Source: Euryarchaeota archaeon UBA258 (lineage in GTDB: Archaea; Thermoplasmatota; Poseidoniia; Poseidoniales; Poseidoniaceae). From it: a stretch of 23,807 nt of DNA. A program made the position numbers and the translations under genes. Numbering within the stretch: the stretch's first letter is position 1; the number at the start of each line of letters is the position of its first letter. The notes beneath the pieces were generated by a model. It searched no databases. It had not been told where the DNA came from and saw nothing but the letters and a program-made list of their open reading frames with translations. The stretch spans positions 57,799 through 81,605 of the forward strand of contig DAPR01000042.1 of assembly GCA_002502605.1 (NCBI GenBank). The letters run 5' to 3'. Positions 1 to 9,200 of this stretch are shown piece after piece.

Positions 1-431
1 TCTTGAGCCACACTTCTGTTGGGCGTTTGAGTGGTATGGGCAACGACTTCAAGGATTGCCCGATGAATAATAGGTGTACCGCCTTCACCGTTTTTGTCGT
101 AAATGATGACATCGCCCGCCATACCATGCTGCTCATAGCCGAAATTGGGATGCGATGGATTTGATGCTTCAGCAAAGGTGATCACGGTCTCCATCGGTTG
201 ACGGTGAACAAGGACCAAATCCCCTGCATCAATGCTACCAACCTCACCGTTTTCTTCATGAATCATTGAAGAGGATTCAACGACAACCAAAGGCGGCATT
301 GAACCAGTGTGGGCGTAAAGGCCCAGCACCAAGATGCCAATCATACCGGCGGCAAGGACCATCTCTCTAAGAAGAGAATACAATGGGTCATGCGGTACGT
401 GGCTCGACAAACGTGTTCCCCTCTGCCTCAC
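1..431 (-). CDS. Signal peptidase I, archaeal/ER type (S26B), C-terminally cut by window edge
   Basis: Membrane-bound serine peptidase that removes signal peptides from exported proteins. The 143 visible residues contain one N-terminal membrane helix (about 23-41), then the catalytic Ser-Met pair in ESSSMIHE (Ser55), a GDLVLVH strand, and the segment GDVIIYDK...PIIHRAI. The His at about residue 123 sits where bacterial enzymes have the catalytic Lys, which is the hallmark of the archaeal and ER signalase branch. The remaining catalytic Asp region lies beyond base 1. I chose the GTG at 431 because it overlaps the stop of the upstream gene as GTGA, a usual sign of translational coupling; an ATG at 362 is a shorter alternative that starts inside the membrane helix. 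The enzyme could process the secreted proteins encoded nearby, but that is inference. Family assignment is firm, the start less so. Confidence 0.88.
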   Translation of the reverse strand, partial: MRQRGTRLSSHVPHDPLYSLLREMVLAAGMIGILVLGLYAHTGSMPPLVVVESSSMIHEENGEVGSIDAGDLVLVHRQPMETVITFAEASNPSHPNFGYEQHGMAGDVIIYDKNGEGGTPIIHRAILEVVAHTTQTPNRSVAQ

Positions 432-814
432 CGTCGGAGTCCCTTGCTTTCAAGGAATGCCGTCCATGAGGCTGCGTGGCCAGCACCTAGGGCGTCAGCA
501 GATTCGTTTCCCTCTTCCTTTCTTCGACGAATTTCGGAAGTGGAGTCGAGCTCTTTCAATTCCTCAAGCAACAATGCATGACCGCGGAGCGTAAGAAATT
601 CCGGTATGATGATCAAAAAGAGGACGCTTGATACCGCTGCAAGACCAATAGCATGCCCTGTGTAGTCTTTCCAAGAAGGGTCGCCCTGCAAAAACAAAAG
701 ATGGGTGACAGCCATGAGAAACAACAGTCCGGTTGCCCCCGATGCTGTCGCTGCATACCCGAGTTGCTTACCGTGTTGGCCGGCCCACCATCTAGAAATA
801 AAACCGGTAACCAT
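428..814 (-). CDS. Small two-helix membrane protein, unknown function
   Basis: I do not recognise this 128-residue protein. It has two hydrophobic segments (about residues 20-41 and 54-76) followed by a charged, probably helical tail rich in Glu, Lys and Arg that looks cytoplasmic. Its stop codon overlaps the GTG start of signal peptidase I by four bases, so the two are almost certainly cotranscribed, and the small protein may be a partner or regulator of the peptidase (inference). The ATG at 814 is the only good start in frame because a TGA lies 17 codons upstream; the Shine-Dalgarno is weak (GGGGCG). A TATA-like box on the same strand lies at 906-915, which would give a leader of about 70 nt. 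Confidence 0.7.
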   Translation of the reverse strand: MVTGFISRWWAGQHGKQLGYAATASGATGLLFLMAVTHLLFLQGDPSWKDYTGHAIGLAAVSSVLFLIIIPEFLTLRGHALLLEELKELDSTSEIRRRKEEGNESADALGAGHAASWTAFLESKGLRR

Positions 815-905
815 GCTTCGCCCCGTTTGGTAAGAATCCGAACAACTTCTTGAGGCTTCCTTTCATAAGGGCAAGAATTGGATGTCAAACCAAGACACCA
901 CAAAT

Positions 906-915
906 CGAATATAAT
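906..915 (-). promoter_or_regulatory. TATA-like promoter element for the minus-strand signal peptidase operon
   Basis: On the minus strand this reads ATTATATTCG, the most TATA-like sequence in the 229-bp divergent gap 815-1043. A start site about 25 bp downstream would fall near 880-890. The element is nearly symmetric (AATATAAT read on the plus strand), so it could also serve the divergent surface protein gene. Sequence inspection only. Confidence 0.4.
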
Positions 916-990
916 CTTCGAGGGCCATGGGAAAACAGTCGTCATTGGCGCGTCTATTTTGTCAATGTGACGGTCCGGGGAGAAGTTGAA

Positions 991-1038
991 ATGCTTTGGC
1001 TTCGGTGGGCCGAAGGCCCATTGAGGGACACACGGTGA
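991..1038 (+). other. Possible leader-peptide ORF ahead of the surface protein gene
   Basis: An ATG at 991 opens a 15-codon ORF (peptide MLWLRWAEGPLRDTR). It is preceded by GGGGAG about 8 nt upstream, an acceptable Shine-Dalgarno. Its stop TGA at 1036-1038 lies inside the Shine-Dalgarno of the next gene (GGTGAT, 1034-1039) and 5 nt before that gene's ATG. Two mutually exclusive hairpins lie within it. Whether it is translated cannot be told from sequence. Confidence 0.3.
1000..1020 (+). repeat. Overlapping alternative hairpins before the surface protein gene
   Basis: CTTCGG (1000-1005) pairs with CCGAAG (1010-1015) around a TGGG loop, and TGGGCC (1006-1011) pairs with GGCCCA (1015-1020) around a GAA loop. 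The two stems share bases and cannot form together. The structure ends 14 nt before the Shine-Dalgarno of the gene starting at 1044. Confidence 0.4.
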
Positions 1039-1043
1039 TTTTC

Positions 1044-4000
1044 ATGCGAAAAGCAATCTTTCTTACCCTTATATTCCTCACTTCGCTGATGGCTCCTATC
1101 GCCGCTGGAGCGACCACTGAGACACAGTTTCAAAACGGTACCACCTCCTACACCCACACCTTTTCCGGCAGTGGAAATGGAAGCGCCGGAGACTTGTCGA
1201 TTCCATTCGGCGCCGAGGTGACGTCCGCTGAGTTCAAGCTTCGAGGGGACGCCAGCCGAACCACATACACCAACTTCACCACAAACGCCCATTTTGGTGG
1301 ATCTGGTGATGGTGCATGGTCGGGTTCACCTCCTTCGCCATTCACATCTGGCAGCCGTCAAAACGTCAACGTTGATTCCCAAGAAATGGAACTGAGAGGG
1401 AACCCAACCGATAGCGGGATCGACCTTGGCCGCACTCAGCAAATCCAATCGAAGGGGTCGGCAGTGCAAAACACAACAGGCCAGTTCATGGCCAACGGCG
1501 ACCAAGGCTACACAGGACTCACCAAGGTGTTCCCACAGATGAGCGTCAGCACCACTGCTAGTTGGAATTACATCGGCGTTGTCGTAATGATTGATGACGA
1601 GTACCACGTCATGCGCTACACCTCCTCTGGATTGTATCAATTGCCAACCATCCTACGAATCAACGCTACAACTGGAGCATACATCGGTACAGCGAGCATC
1701 AACACCAACGGATGCAGTTCAAGCCAATACTACAAGATGAGCGACGCCGTCGTTGATGGAAACAATGTCTACACGTCTCACGATTCGTACTACTACCTCA
1801 CCAAATGGTCCGTTTCAAGTTCCATGCAGTGGAAATGTGAGCAATCTTGGTCGTTCAGCCCGAACTATGTCACCGGAGTTGACATCGATGAATCAACAGG
1901 AAAGATGTGGGTTTCAACCTACAGTTATCAGGCACAGGCACACTACCTGAACGAGGTCAACAAAAACACGCCGAGTTCAGTCAATGGGACGTGGACGCTT
2001 GGATCAACATCGACCATTCCGACTCAATACGGTGCTGGACTTGTCGTCAACTATCCGACCATCATCTACAACGAATACGATCAATCCTACAAGAGCGGTT
2101 CAGGCTACAACTACGACAGCTACCATCACTACTTTACCTTCAACGGCAACTTCATCGAACACATGGGTGTCAAACCAATCACAGAAGGTGGACACTACGG
2201 TCTTGTTGAAGCGGATGAAGGAAAACTTAGTTTTTCCTGTTCGTACTACAGCACTGCGTACTGTCCAAGTTCATCTCGTCACAAGATCTACCATCATGGT
2301 GATGGAGCTCTGTTCGATGCACGCACACCAACTTCAACTTCGAACCTTATCGTTGGAACGGCCATTTCAATTTCAAAACCAATCTCAGAATACGAAGTGA
2401 AGAGTATCCTAGGCTACCTGCCATCAGGGACAAGCATCAGTGTTGATTTGTCGAATGACGGTGGTACAACCTGGCGCAATGTCAATGCTGGACAAACGGT
2501 CATCTTCTCAAGCCCGAGCAACAGCCTGCTTTGGCGAGCAACGCTGAATGGGACGGCTTCTGCGACCCCAATTCTGGACGGCATTGGTGTTGAGTACACC
2601 ACCTCGTACGTGAGTTCTGCCTACATGTACGTCAACCAATACGTCGGTAGCGGAACACAAACTACGGTTGCTGCAACCTTAACATGGAACTCCACCACAC
2701 CATCAGGAACCTCGATTCGTGTCAATTATGGCTACTCATCCTCATCCACCTGCACTTCGGGCAGCACCGGTGTGCAAACTTGGACCACAGCTCAATCTGG
2801 TCAAACCAAGTCATTGAGTCCGACAGGCTATTACATGTGCTTGAGGGTTGAATTATCATCCTCAAATTCACAGAGCACACCTTCGATTTCAAACATCATC
2901 GTTGCTCAACACGCAGATGCTCCAGAAGAGGCTGGAATCGAAATCGGTGGCCTCCTTGATCCCAACAAACCTTCCGAGTGGACAACACCCACCTGTTGGA
3001 AAATGCCAGCCAGCAATGGTGCATTGATGGGACCGATTACCGTCACCCACCTTACCGTATCAGGAGGCGTCAATAACCTCCTGAAGTGCCTCAACGACCG
3101 TATTCCAGACACCGGTGCGGGCATTGCTAACCTCTCTATTGGTTTGGTCTCCTCGTCATCAGGCGTTCTCGAAATGCAGTCGTTCTCAGTCACCTACACC
3201 GTGAACACGATCAACCTCGACATCCAGATCCCTGTAGGTGAAATTCTCCATGAGCGGCTGCAGCCTTACGAAGTTGTGACCCGACACATCATCGGTGAAG
3301 ACGCTACAAGCATGTCAGAAGCAACCTTGACCTTGCAAACTAAATCCATTGCCAAAAACCCAACGATGACTTGGCAGAACGGTGACGTGTTCCCCGATCC
3401 AAATGATCCAGAAGACTACATCGAAATGGACGCAAGTTCATGGTCTGCTGAAAACAATGGTATTCTTGAGATTCACTGGATTTTCCATGTGACTTCAGAA
3501 TTCCCTGATCAAAGTGGAGTTCGATTCAAGACAGGGTGCTTGGACAACAGCGGCTCTGCTGGCTATTCACCGCTTGATTTGTTGAGCGATGACACAATGG
3601 AAGTCAACCGCAGCTTTGGCCTCGGTTGGCTCAAGGTCCGTGACAACGATGGGAGATTGACCATGGATGATGTCCCAGACAACTCTTGGGTTGCAGCAGG
3701 GGAAACCCTCTACTTCCAAGGAGCCATGTGGTTCCACGACACCGAAGATGCTCCAAAGGACAGTGCCTTTGACGTGCGAATTTCTCGCAACGGTTGGGTG
3801 GAGAGCACCGCCAGAGACACAACCAACAACAATGGAACCTTCTTCATCGGCATTGACCTGCCAGCCATCGATGTACCTGACGGCCTCACCTACGAGGTTC
3901 AGACCTACAACGAGCGTGATCCAACTCACGTTATGGCCTCGAACTCCGACTGGCAACGAACCTACAAGGTCGATGCAACAGCTCCCGAGCGAATGGCCAT

Positions 4001-6146
4001 CGCTCCGCTTGATGACGGCTATGAAGCAGCAAGTTCGCAGCAAGAAATCAAGATCATGGTCAACGATGATGTTGGTCACCCGATGACGCTTGATCTCATG
4101 TATTGGGTCGAAGCAGACCATGACAGCAACAGAAATGGTGAAGCCGATCTAGAAGAATACGCAACAAAGAGCGTGCACAACACAACTGAAGCGAAGAATA
4201 AGTGGTTCATCACAACCATCGATCACTCTCGAAACCCCAATATGGGTCGTGTCTCATACTATTGGCAAGGTGGCGATGAGGCAGGAAACCCTCTGTTTTA
4301 CTCAATGGTTGGCGACGATGATGAAATCTTCACTTTTGAATCCGAACATGGATTTGAGCATGACGACGCAACCTTCCGAACCCGGAAGGATTCCTCTGCG
4401 GTGTTCACCGGACTCGAATGGGTTGGACATGACGACAATGCCCCTATTTTTGCAGGCATGGAACAAGTCATTACCCTCGGATTCATTGATGCCAACACGG
4501 CCATCGATTTCGAGCATATTTCACTCGTCTTTGACTTTGAGGGGCCAAACCCATTGAGAGACGCTCAACGCATCTCATACTCCGGGATGAACGATACGTT
4601 CTGGTCGGAAAGCGAGTTCATTACCCTCATGTCCACCAGCACGATGCACCAAACAACAAATGATTCTGGCCTACCGTGGATTCAATTGACGTTCCACTTT
4701 GAAATCGGCTGGGATTGGCCTGATGAAGAGATGGGCGATGTGGCGTTGATCTACAAAGAGCGTGGTTCTGAGTATGAAGACCGTATCCTGCTTTTGGAAC
4801 ACACCTTCCGAGTTGAGAACGACCTCATGCTCGCTCCAAGCGATTACCTCGTTGAAGACATCAGTGAGCCACGCACCGGCCAAGTCGCAGATGGCAGCCG
4901 GGTCCGCAAGGATGACCGTCTAGCCTTCACAGGAACCGTTGTCTATGAAGGCAGCAGCGTTCCTGCGCCAAGAGACGTGGGTATTCTTGTCGAAGTGTTT
5001 GATGGAGAAAAGATGTGGAGCGATGGCTCATTGACCGAACAAGGTCATTACTCAGTCGAAGTACCACTCTCCTCGGCAACCACGCTTCAATCCTCTCCAA
5101 CCCGAACATGTTTGATTTCCATCACCAACATTCCAGGCCGTGGAGAAGACATGACCGGGACCTTGGTCTCAACCACATTGCAAGTGATTGTTGATGATGC
5201 GGCACCACGTGTCGTAAAGCGCACCAGCCCGCTCAATGTCATCGATATTTCCGCAAATAACGATCTCACTTTTGTTCCAGTCGAATTCCATGGCACTGAA
5301 GATGCTGATTTGACTGGGTCGCGGCAAATGGTCCACTGGGTCATGCGGGATGCAACACGGACCGTCACCATAGGTGCTGGTTCGACGCTCCTCGGCATGC
5401 AACAAGACGGTCAAAATGTGATCTGGACTGGAGCCGTTGATTTGACCGACGATGGACGGATAACACCGCAAGCTGGTGATTTCGTTGGCTTCTATGTCAC
5501 AGGCTATGACGCCGCAGGGAACCAGTTCCCTGTTGTCTCCAATTCTGAAGCCAGCCCGGTTCCAGAACTTGCGGTTGACGATACGGACTTTGAACGACAA
5601 TGGATTCGGCTCGGCGCCGTTGGACCTGAACTGCGTGTTCGGTCCATCGATTTGTCTGACGACCACGTCGCACCGGGTTCAGCAGTCAAGGTGAATGCAC
5701 AAATCGTCAATACAGGCGGCGATACAAACCGTTCGTTCAAGGTCAGTTTCTATGCAGGCGATGCAGAGAAACCATTTGATGAAATCACACTGTCTGGTAT
5801 CGATTCCAATGAAATCATTGATGTGGACACGACATGGAATGCAGAAGATGTCGACCGAATCCGAGTTGTTGTCGACCGTGACAACCTCATTATCGAGGTG
5901 AACGATGATGACAACAGCGCAGAGCATTCTGTCGATCTTGCTTATCCAAAGTACCTCGGCTGGTTTGATTCACCTCGTGAAAACCCACTTGCTTGGATTT
6001 TCATCGTTACATCAATTCTCGTGCTCATTGGCGTTGCAACCATCGCTTCACGTACAACCATCGATCACAGTGGTGGCCTCTTTGATGAGGAAGAAGACTG
6101 GGACGAGGATGAAGATGATGACGAAGATGAATACGATGACGATTGA
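1044..6146 (+). CDS. Giant membrane-anchored surface protein with CARDB domain and acidic tail
   Basis: A 1700-residue exported protein. It opens with a Sec signal peptide (MRKAIFLTLIFL..., predicted cleavage near an Ala-Gly-Ala at about residue 22), then a long Ser/Thr/Asn-rich beta-type ectodomain with many N-glycosylation sequons. The first ~450 residues contain repeated strand-rich units suggestive of a propeller. The middle holds Ig-like segments and one EF-hand-type calcium loop, DSNRNGEADLEE (residues 1027-1038). A CARDB-like adhesion domain spans about 1526-1632, one membrane helix about 1648-1669, and the last ~20 residues are nearly all Asp/Glu and should be cytoplasmic. ATG 1044 is chosen because it starts the signal peptide and has GGTGAT 5 nt upstream; an in-frame TTG at 996 would bury the signal. 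Likely role is a cell-surface or adhesion protein; no enzymatic domain is recognised. A short T-run at 6162-6166 may help end the transcript. Confidence 0.85.
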   Translation: MRKAIFLTLIFLTSLMAPIAAGATTETQFQNGTTSYTHTFSGSGNGSAGDLSIPFGAEVTSAEFKLRGDASRTTYTNFTTNAHFGGSGDGAWSGSPPSPFTSGSRQNVNVDSQEMELRGNPTDSGIDLGRTQQIQSKGSAVQNTTGQFMANGDQGYTGLTKVFPQMSVSTTASWNYIGVVVMIDDEYHVMRYTSSGLYQLPTILRINATTGAYIGTASINTNGCSSSQYYKMSDAVVDGNNVYTSHDSYYYLTKWSVSSSMQWKCEQSWSFSPNYVTGVDIDESTGKMWVSTYSYQAQAHYLNEVNKNTPSSVNGTWTLGSTSTIPTQYGAGLVVNYPTIIYNEYDQSYKSGSGYNYDSYHHYFTFNGNFIEHMGVKPITEGGHYGLVEADEGKLSFSCSYYSTAYCPSSSRHKIYHHGDGALFDARTPTSTSNLIVGTAISISKPISEYEVKSILGYLPSGTSISVDLSNDGGTTWRNVNAGQTVIFSSPSNSLLWRATLNGTASATPILDGIGVEYTTSYVSSAYMYVNQYVGSGTQTTVAATLTWNSTTPSGTSIRVNYGYSSSSTCTSGSTGVQTWTTAQSGQTKSLSPTGYYMCLRVELSSSNSQSTPSISNIIVAQHADAPEEAGIEIGGLLDPNKPSEWTTPTCWKMPASNGALMGPITVTHLTVSGGVNNLLKCLNDRIPDTGAGIANLSIGLVSSSSGVLEMQSFSVTYTVNTINLDIQIPVGEILHERLQPYEVVTRHIIGEDATSMSEATLTLQTKSIAKNPTMTWQNGDVFPDPNDPEDYIEMDASSWSAENNGILEIHWIFHVTSEFPDQSGVRFKTGCLDNSGSAGYSPLDLLSDDTMEVNRSFGLGWLKVRDNDGRLTMDDVPDNSWVAAGETLYFQGAMWFHDTEDAPKDSAFDVRISRNGWVESTARDTTNNNGTFFIGIDLPAIDVPDGLTYEVQTYNERDPTHVMASNSDWQRTYKVDATAPERMAIAPLDDGYEAASSQQEIKIMVNDDVGHPMTLDLMYWVEADHDSNRNGEADLEEYATKSVHNTTEAKNKWFITTIDHSRNPNMGRVSYYWQGGDEAGNPLFYSMVGDDDEIFTFESEHGFEHDDATFRTRKDSSAVFTGLEWVGHDDNAPIFAGMEQVITLGFIDANTAIDFEHISLVFDFEGPNPLRDAQRISYSGMNDTFWSESEFITLMSTSTMHQTTNDSGLPWIQLTFHFEIGWDWPDEEMGDVALIYKERGSEYEDRILLLEHTFRVENDLMLAPSDYLVEDISEPRTGQVADGSRVRKDDRLAFTGTVVYEGSSVPAPRDVGILVEVFDGEKMWSDGSLTEQGHYSVEVPLSSATTLQSSPTRTCLISITNIPGRGEDMTGTLVSTTLQVIVDDAAPRVVKRTSPLNVIDISANNDLTFVPVEFHGTEDADLTGSRQMVHWVMRDATRTVTIGAGSTLLGMQQDGQNVIWTGAVDLTDDGRITPQAGDFVGFYVTGYDAAGNQFPVVSNSEASPVPELAVDDTDFERQWIRLGAVGPELRVRSIDLSDDHVAPGSAVKVNAQIVNTGGDTNRSFKVSFYAGDAEKPFDEITLSGIDSNEIIDVDTTWNAEDVDRIRVVVDRDNLIIEVNDDDNSAEHSVDLAYPKYLGWFDSPRENPLAWIFIVTSILVLIGVATIASRTTIDHSGGLFDEEEDWDEDEDDDEDEYDDD

Positions 6147-6246
6147 TTGAACATCATCCGATTTTTCCAGTCATCTGATGCTCTGAAGCACTGCAAATCC
6201 TCAAAAGAGGTCGGCATGAGGACCACTCGAAGAGGGTGGGGAGACT

Positions 6247-9200
6247 ATGTCTGGCGCGTTTTCAATCCTTGATGATCGTTTAGCGGCATCACTGAACGAA
6301 CGCGGCTGGAAACCAACGCCCGTTCAAACTGAGGCTCTTCCTTCCCTATGCGCCGGTGAAGACCGAATCATCATCGCCCCCACGGGATCTGGAAAGACCC
6401 TCAGCGCTGTACTCCCTGTGCTCCATCGATGCCTGACTGAAGAGTGGGAACCCCTTGCAATCCTCTACATCACGCCCTTGCGAGCTCTCAATCGAGACGT
6501 GGATCGCAGGCTTGAGGAAATCTCGAGCGCTGTCGGGCTCAAGGTTGGCTTGAGGCACGGGGATACAACTCAGAGCGAACGAACAAGACAAACCAGAAAA
6601 CCCCCGCACTTGCTTGTCACCACTCCTGAAACGTTTCAGTTGATGTTCACTGGAAAAAACCTGAGAAAACTTCTGAAAAGCGTACGCGCAGTCATCGTCG
6701 ACGAAGTTCACGATTTGGCGGCAAGTGAACGTGGCTGGCAATTATCGCTTGGTTTAGCGCGCTTAGAGGCGTTGTCTGGACATCGTGTTCAACGCATCGG
6801 ATTATCAGCCACCGTAGGGAACCCTGAAGAAGTCGCACAGTGGCTTTCTCCTGGCCGTGGGGAAGCAATCATTGCAATGGGTGAACGCAGCACAGATTTG
6901 ACAGTTGAATGCGCACAACCACTGGCAGAGGATGAAGTCGGAGGAATCGAAATGGGCGTTACACCAAGGGTTCACGCAAGTTTTCGCCGTCTCATCGAGG
7001 TGTTGAGAACCGAGCCTCCATGCTTGGTGTTTGTCAACAGCAGAAACGATGCCGAAACCATCGCCAATCGATTACAAAGCATGGCACCAGACGTGCAAAT
7101 AGGAGTTCACCATGGGTCACTGGCTACGGACACCCGCCAAGATATGGAAGACAGGTTGAGGGCCGGAGAATTAGCAGGACTTGTCTGCACCTCGAGCCTC
7201 GAATTAGGTATTGACGTCGGCAAAATTCAACGCATTGTCCAAGTGAAAAGCCCACGTTCTGTTGATCGCATGCTCCAGCGGGTTGGACGGGCCGACCACA
7301 GGCTTGGCGGGGTTGGTAGGGGCCATCTCTTGGCATGGGACGCCGATGAGATCGCAGAGGGTGCCGTTGTGGCCCGAAAGGCAATGTTTGGCGAAATCGA
7401 GCCGGTTCAATGGCGTCAACGCCCAAAAGCAGTTGTGGCGAACCAGCTTGTGCTCATGGCTCATTCACACAACGCCGTTCCCATCGACACTGCCACTGAA
7501 ATCATTGGTAACGCAAGTCAATTCGAAGGATGGGTGCGCCATGACACTGAAGCCATCCTCAAGGTGCTTGCAGACAGTTGGATCATCCGCCATACACCCG
7601 ATCCAAAGGAAGTACCGTGGTACCGTTGGCCTGCGAAAGTCTACGCCCTTGCACAAGCTGAGGCTGCTGCAAAGAAACTCAAACTCCCCGAGGAACGCCC
7701 AAGGTACAATGTTCCCGATGAAGAAATCTCAAACGACCTCAAGAGCTTGCAGGTCCCCGTTCCTGCACTGTTTGCCAAGGGCTGGTTTTCCACCGCAGGC
7801 CGTACACGACAATGGGTGAGCAATCACCTGTCCATGATTCCCGACAAGCAATCCTATCGCGTTCGCGACGCCGTAACTCGGAGGAGTTTAGGCAACGTCG
7901 ACGAAGCGTTCGTCCTTTCACTCAACGACAGCGGTGAAGACGATGACGGCCATCGAAGGCAATTTGTCATGGCCGGCCGCACATGGATGATCATCGATGC
8001 TGACCCTGAGCAATCAGAATTGCTTGTGACCCCTGTCTCTGATCAAGCAAATGCACCGCAGTGGGTTGGTGAATTGCCTCCAGTGCCCAAGGCGATCGCT
8101 CGCGACATTGGAAGGCTACGAGGTTTGGTGGCAATGGACATAGGTGCCTACGAGACACCTCCAGATTCTGAATCAGATGTTGTTGATGTGAACGGCATCT
8201 TCGCGGACCGTTCCTCAACACTCAAAGAACATCCAATCGACGACGAAGCCCTCGGCTTGCTTGCTGAAACCATCACCAATCACCTCGAGGTGACCGGTGT
8301 TTTGGCTACGGATCGAAAAATCACCATTGAGGAACGAGAGGACGCTATCGTCATCAATTCCTGCCATGGCTCAAGAATCAACGAAGCGATTGGACACTTT
8401 CTCATGGCCATGGCTTCAACCAAAACTGGAAAATGGGGCCGATTGGTCAATGAACCAACTCGAATCAGTCTTCAAACTGGTGAAATTCACGCCGACCATA
8501 TCGTTGGTTGGCTCACTGAAACTCCACCTGATGCCTTGCAGGGATTGCTGAGCGTGACGTTACCAAATTCAAGGCAGGTGCGTTGGCGTTTTGCACAGGT
8601 CGCCAAAACATTCGGTATTCTTCGCCATGGGGTCGATCCACGGAAAATCAACCTCCAAGCATTGCTGCGTAAGTACCGTGGCACGGTGGTGATGGAGGAG
8701 GTGCTCGACAAGTTGTTCCACGAGCGAATGGATGTGCTTGGTGCAAGAGATGTCTTGCACGCCATCCAATCAGGTTTGATCGAAATCGAAATTTCGCCTA
8801 CTGGGCCGATGGGTGTCTCAAACCGCTCGAGTCGCGACTTGCTTCTCCCGAATTGGGATAACGCTGCAGTCCGTGAGAAGTTACGAACCCGCCTGGTCAA
8901 TGAACGTGCGGTATTATGTTGCCTTCGCTGTAAAAATGTTCGACGGTTCAGAGTCGCTCGTTTCAAGGAAATCGATGGCATCAAAAAGTGCACAAAGTGT
9001 TCGGGCACCATGTTAGCTTGCGCTCGTGAGGGGATGCAAGCGATGCTCGAAGGATGGGTGGCGTCTGAAGATGAAAAGGACCAGGGGCGGATGATGAAAA
9101 ACGCCGACTTGGTTCAAAGCAGAGGCTACGAGGCTGTCTTGTGCTTGATGGGGCGAGGGGTTGGTGAAGCAACCGCCCAGCGCCTGTTGAGACGGACTCA

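Noticed and set aside
792-866. 24-residue minus-strand ORF (MKGSLKKLFGFL...) overlapping the start of the 128-residue membrane protein
   Set aside because: It has no Shine-Dalgarno and ends in another frame; I considered a frameshift that would join it to the membrane protein but saw no evidence for one.
3567-4121. 184-codon open frame antisense to the surface protein gene
   Set aside because: No recognisable motif and fully inside a well-supported gene; it is a frame shadow, as are the other long opposite-strand frames at 5169-5666 and 8487-9011.
6078-6143. Asp/Glu codon repeat as a DNA satellite
   Set aside because: It is the coding sequence of the acidic tail, uses mixed GAT/GAC/GAA/GAG codons and is not a regular DNA repeat.
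6216-6272. 18-residue ORF overlapping the lhr start (MRTTRRGWGDYV...)
   Set aside because: No convincing ribosome site and an arbitrary composition; the lhr ATG itself has the better site.
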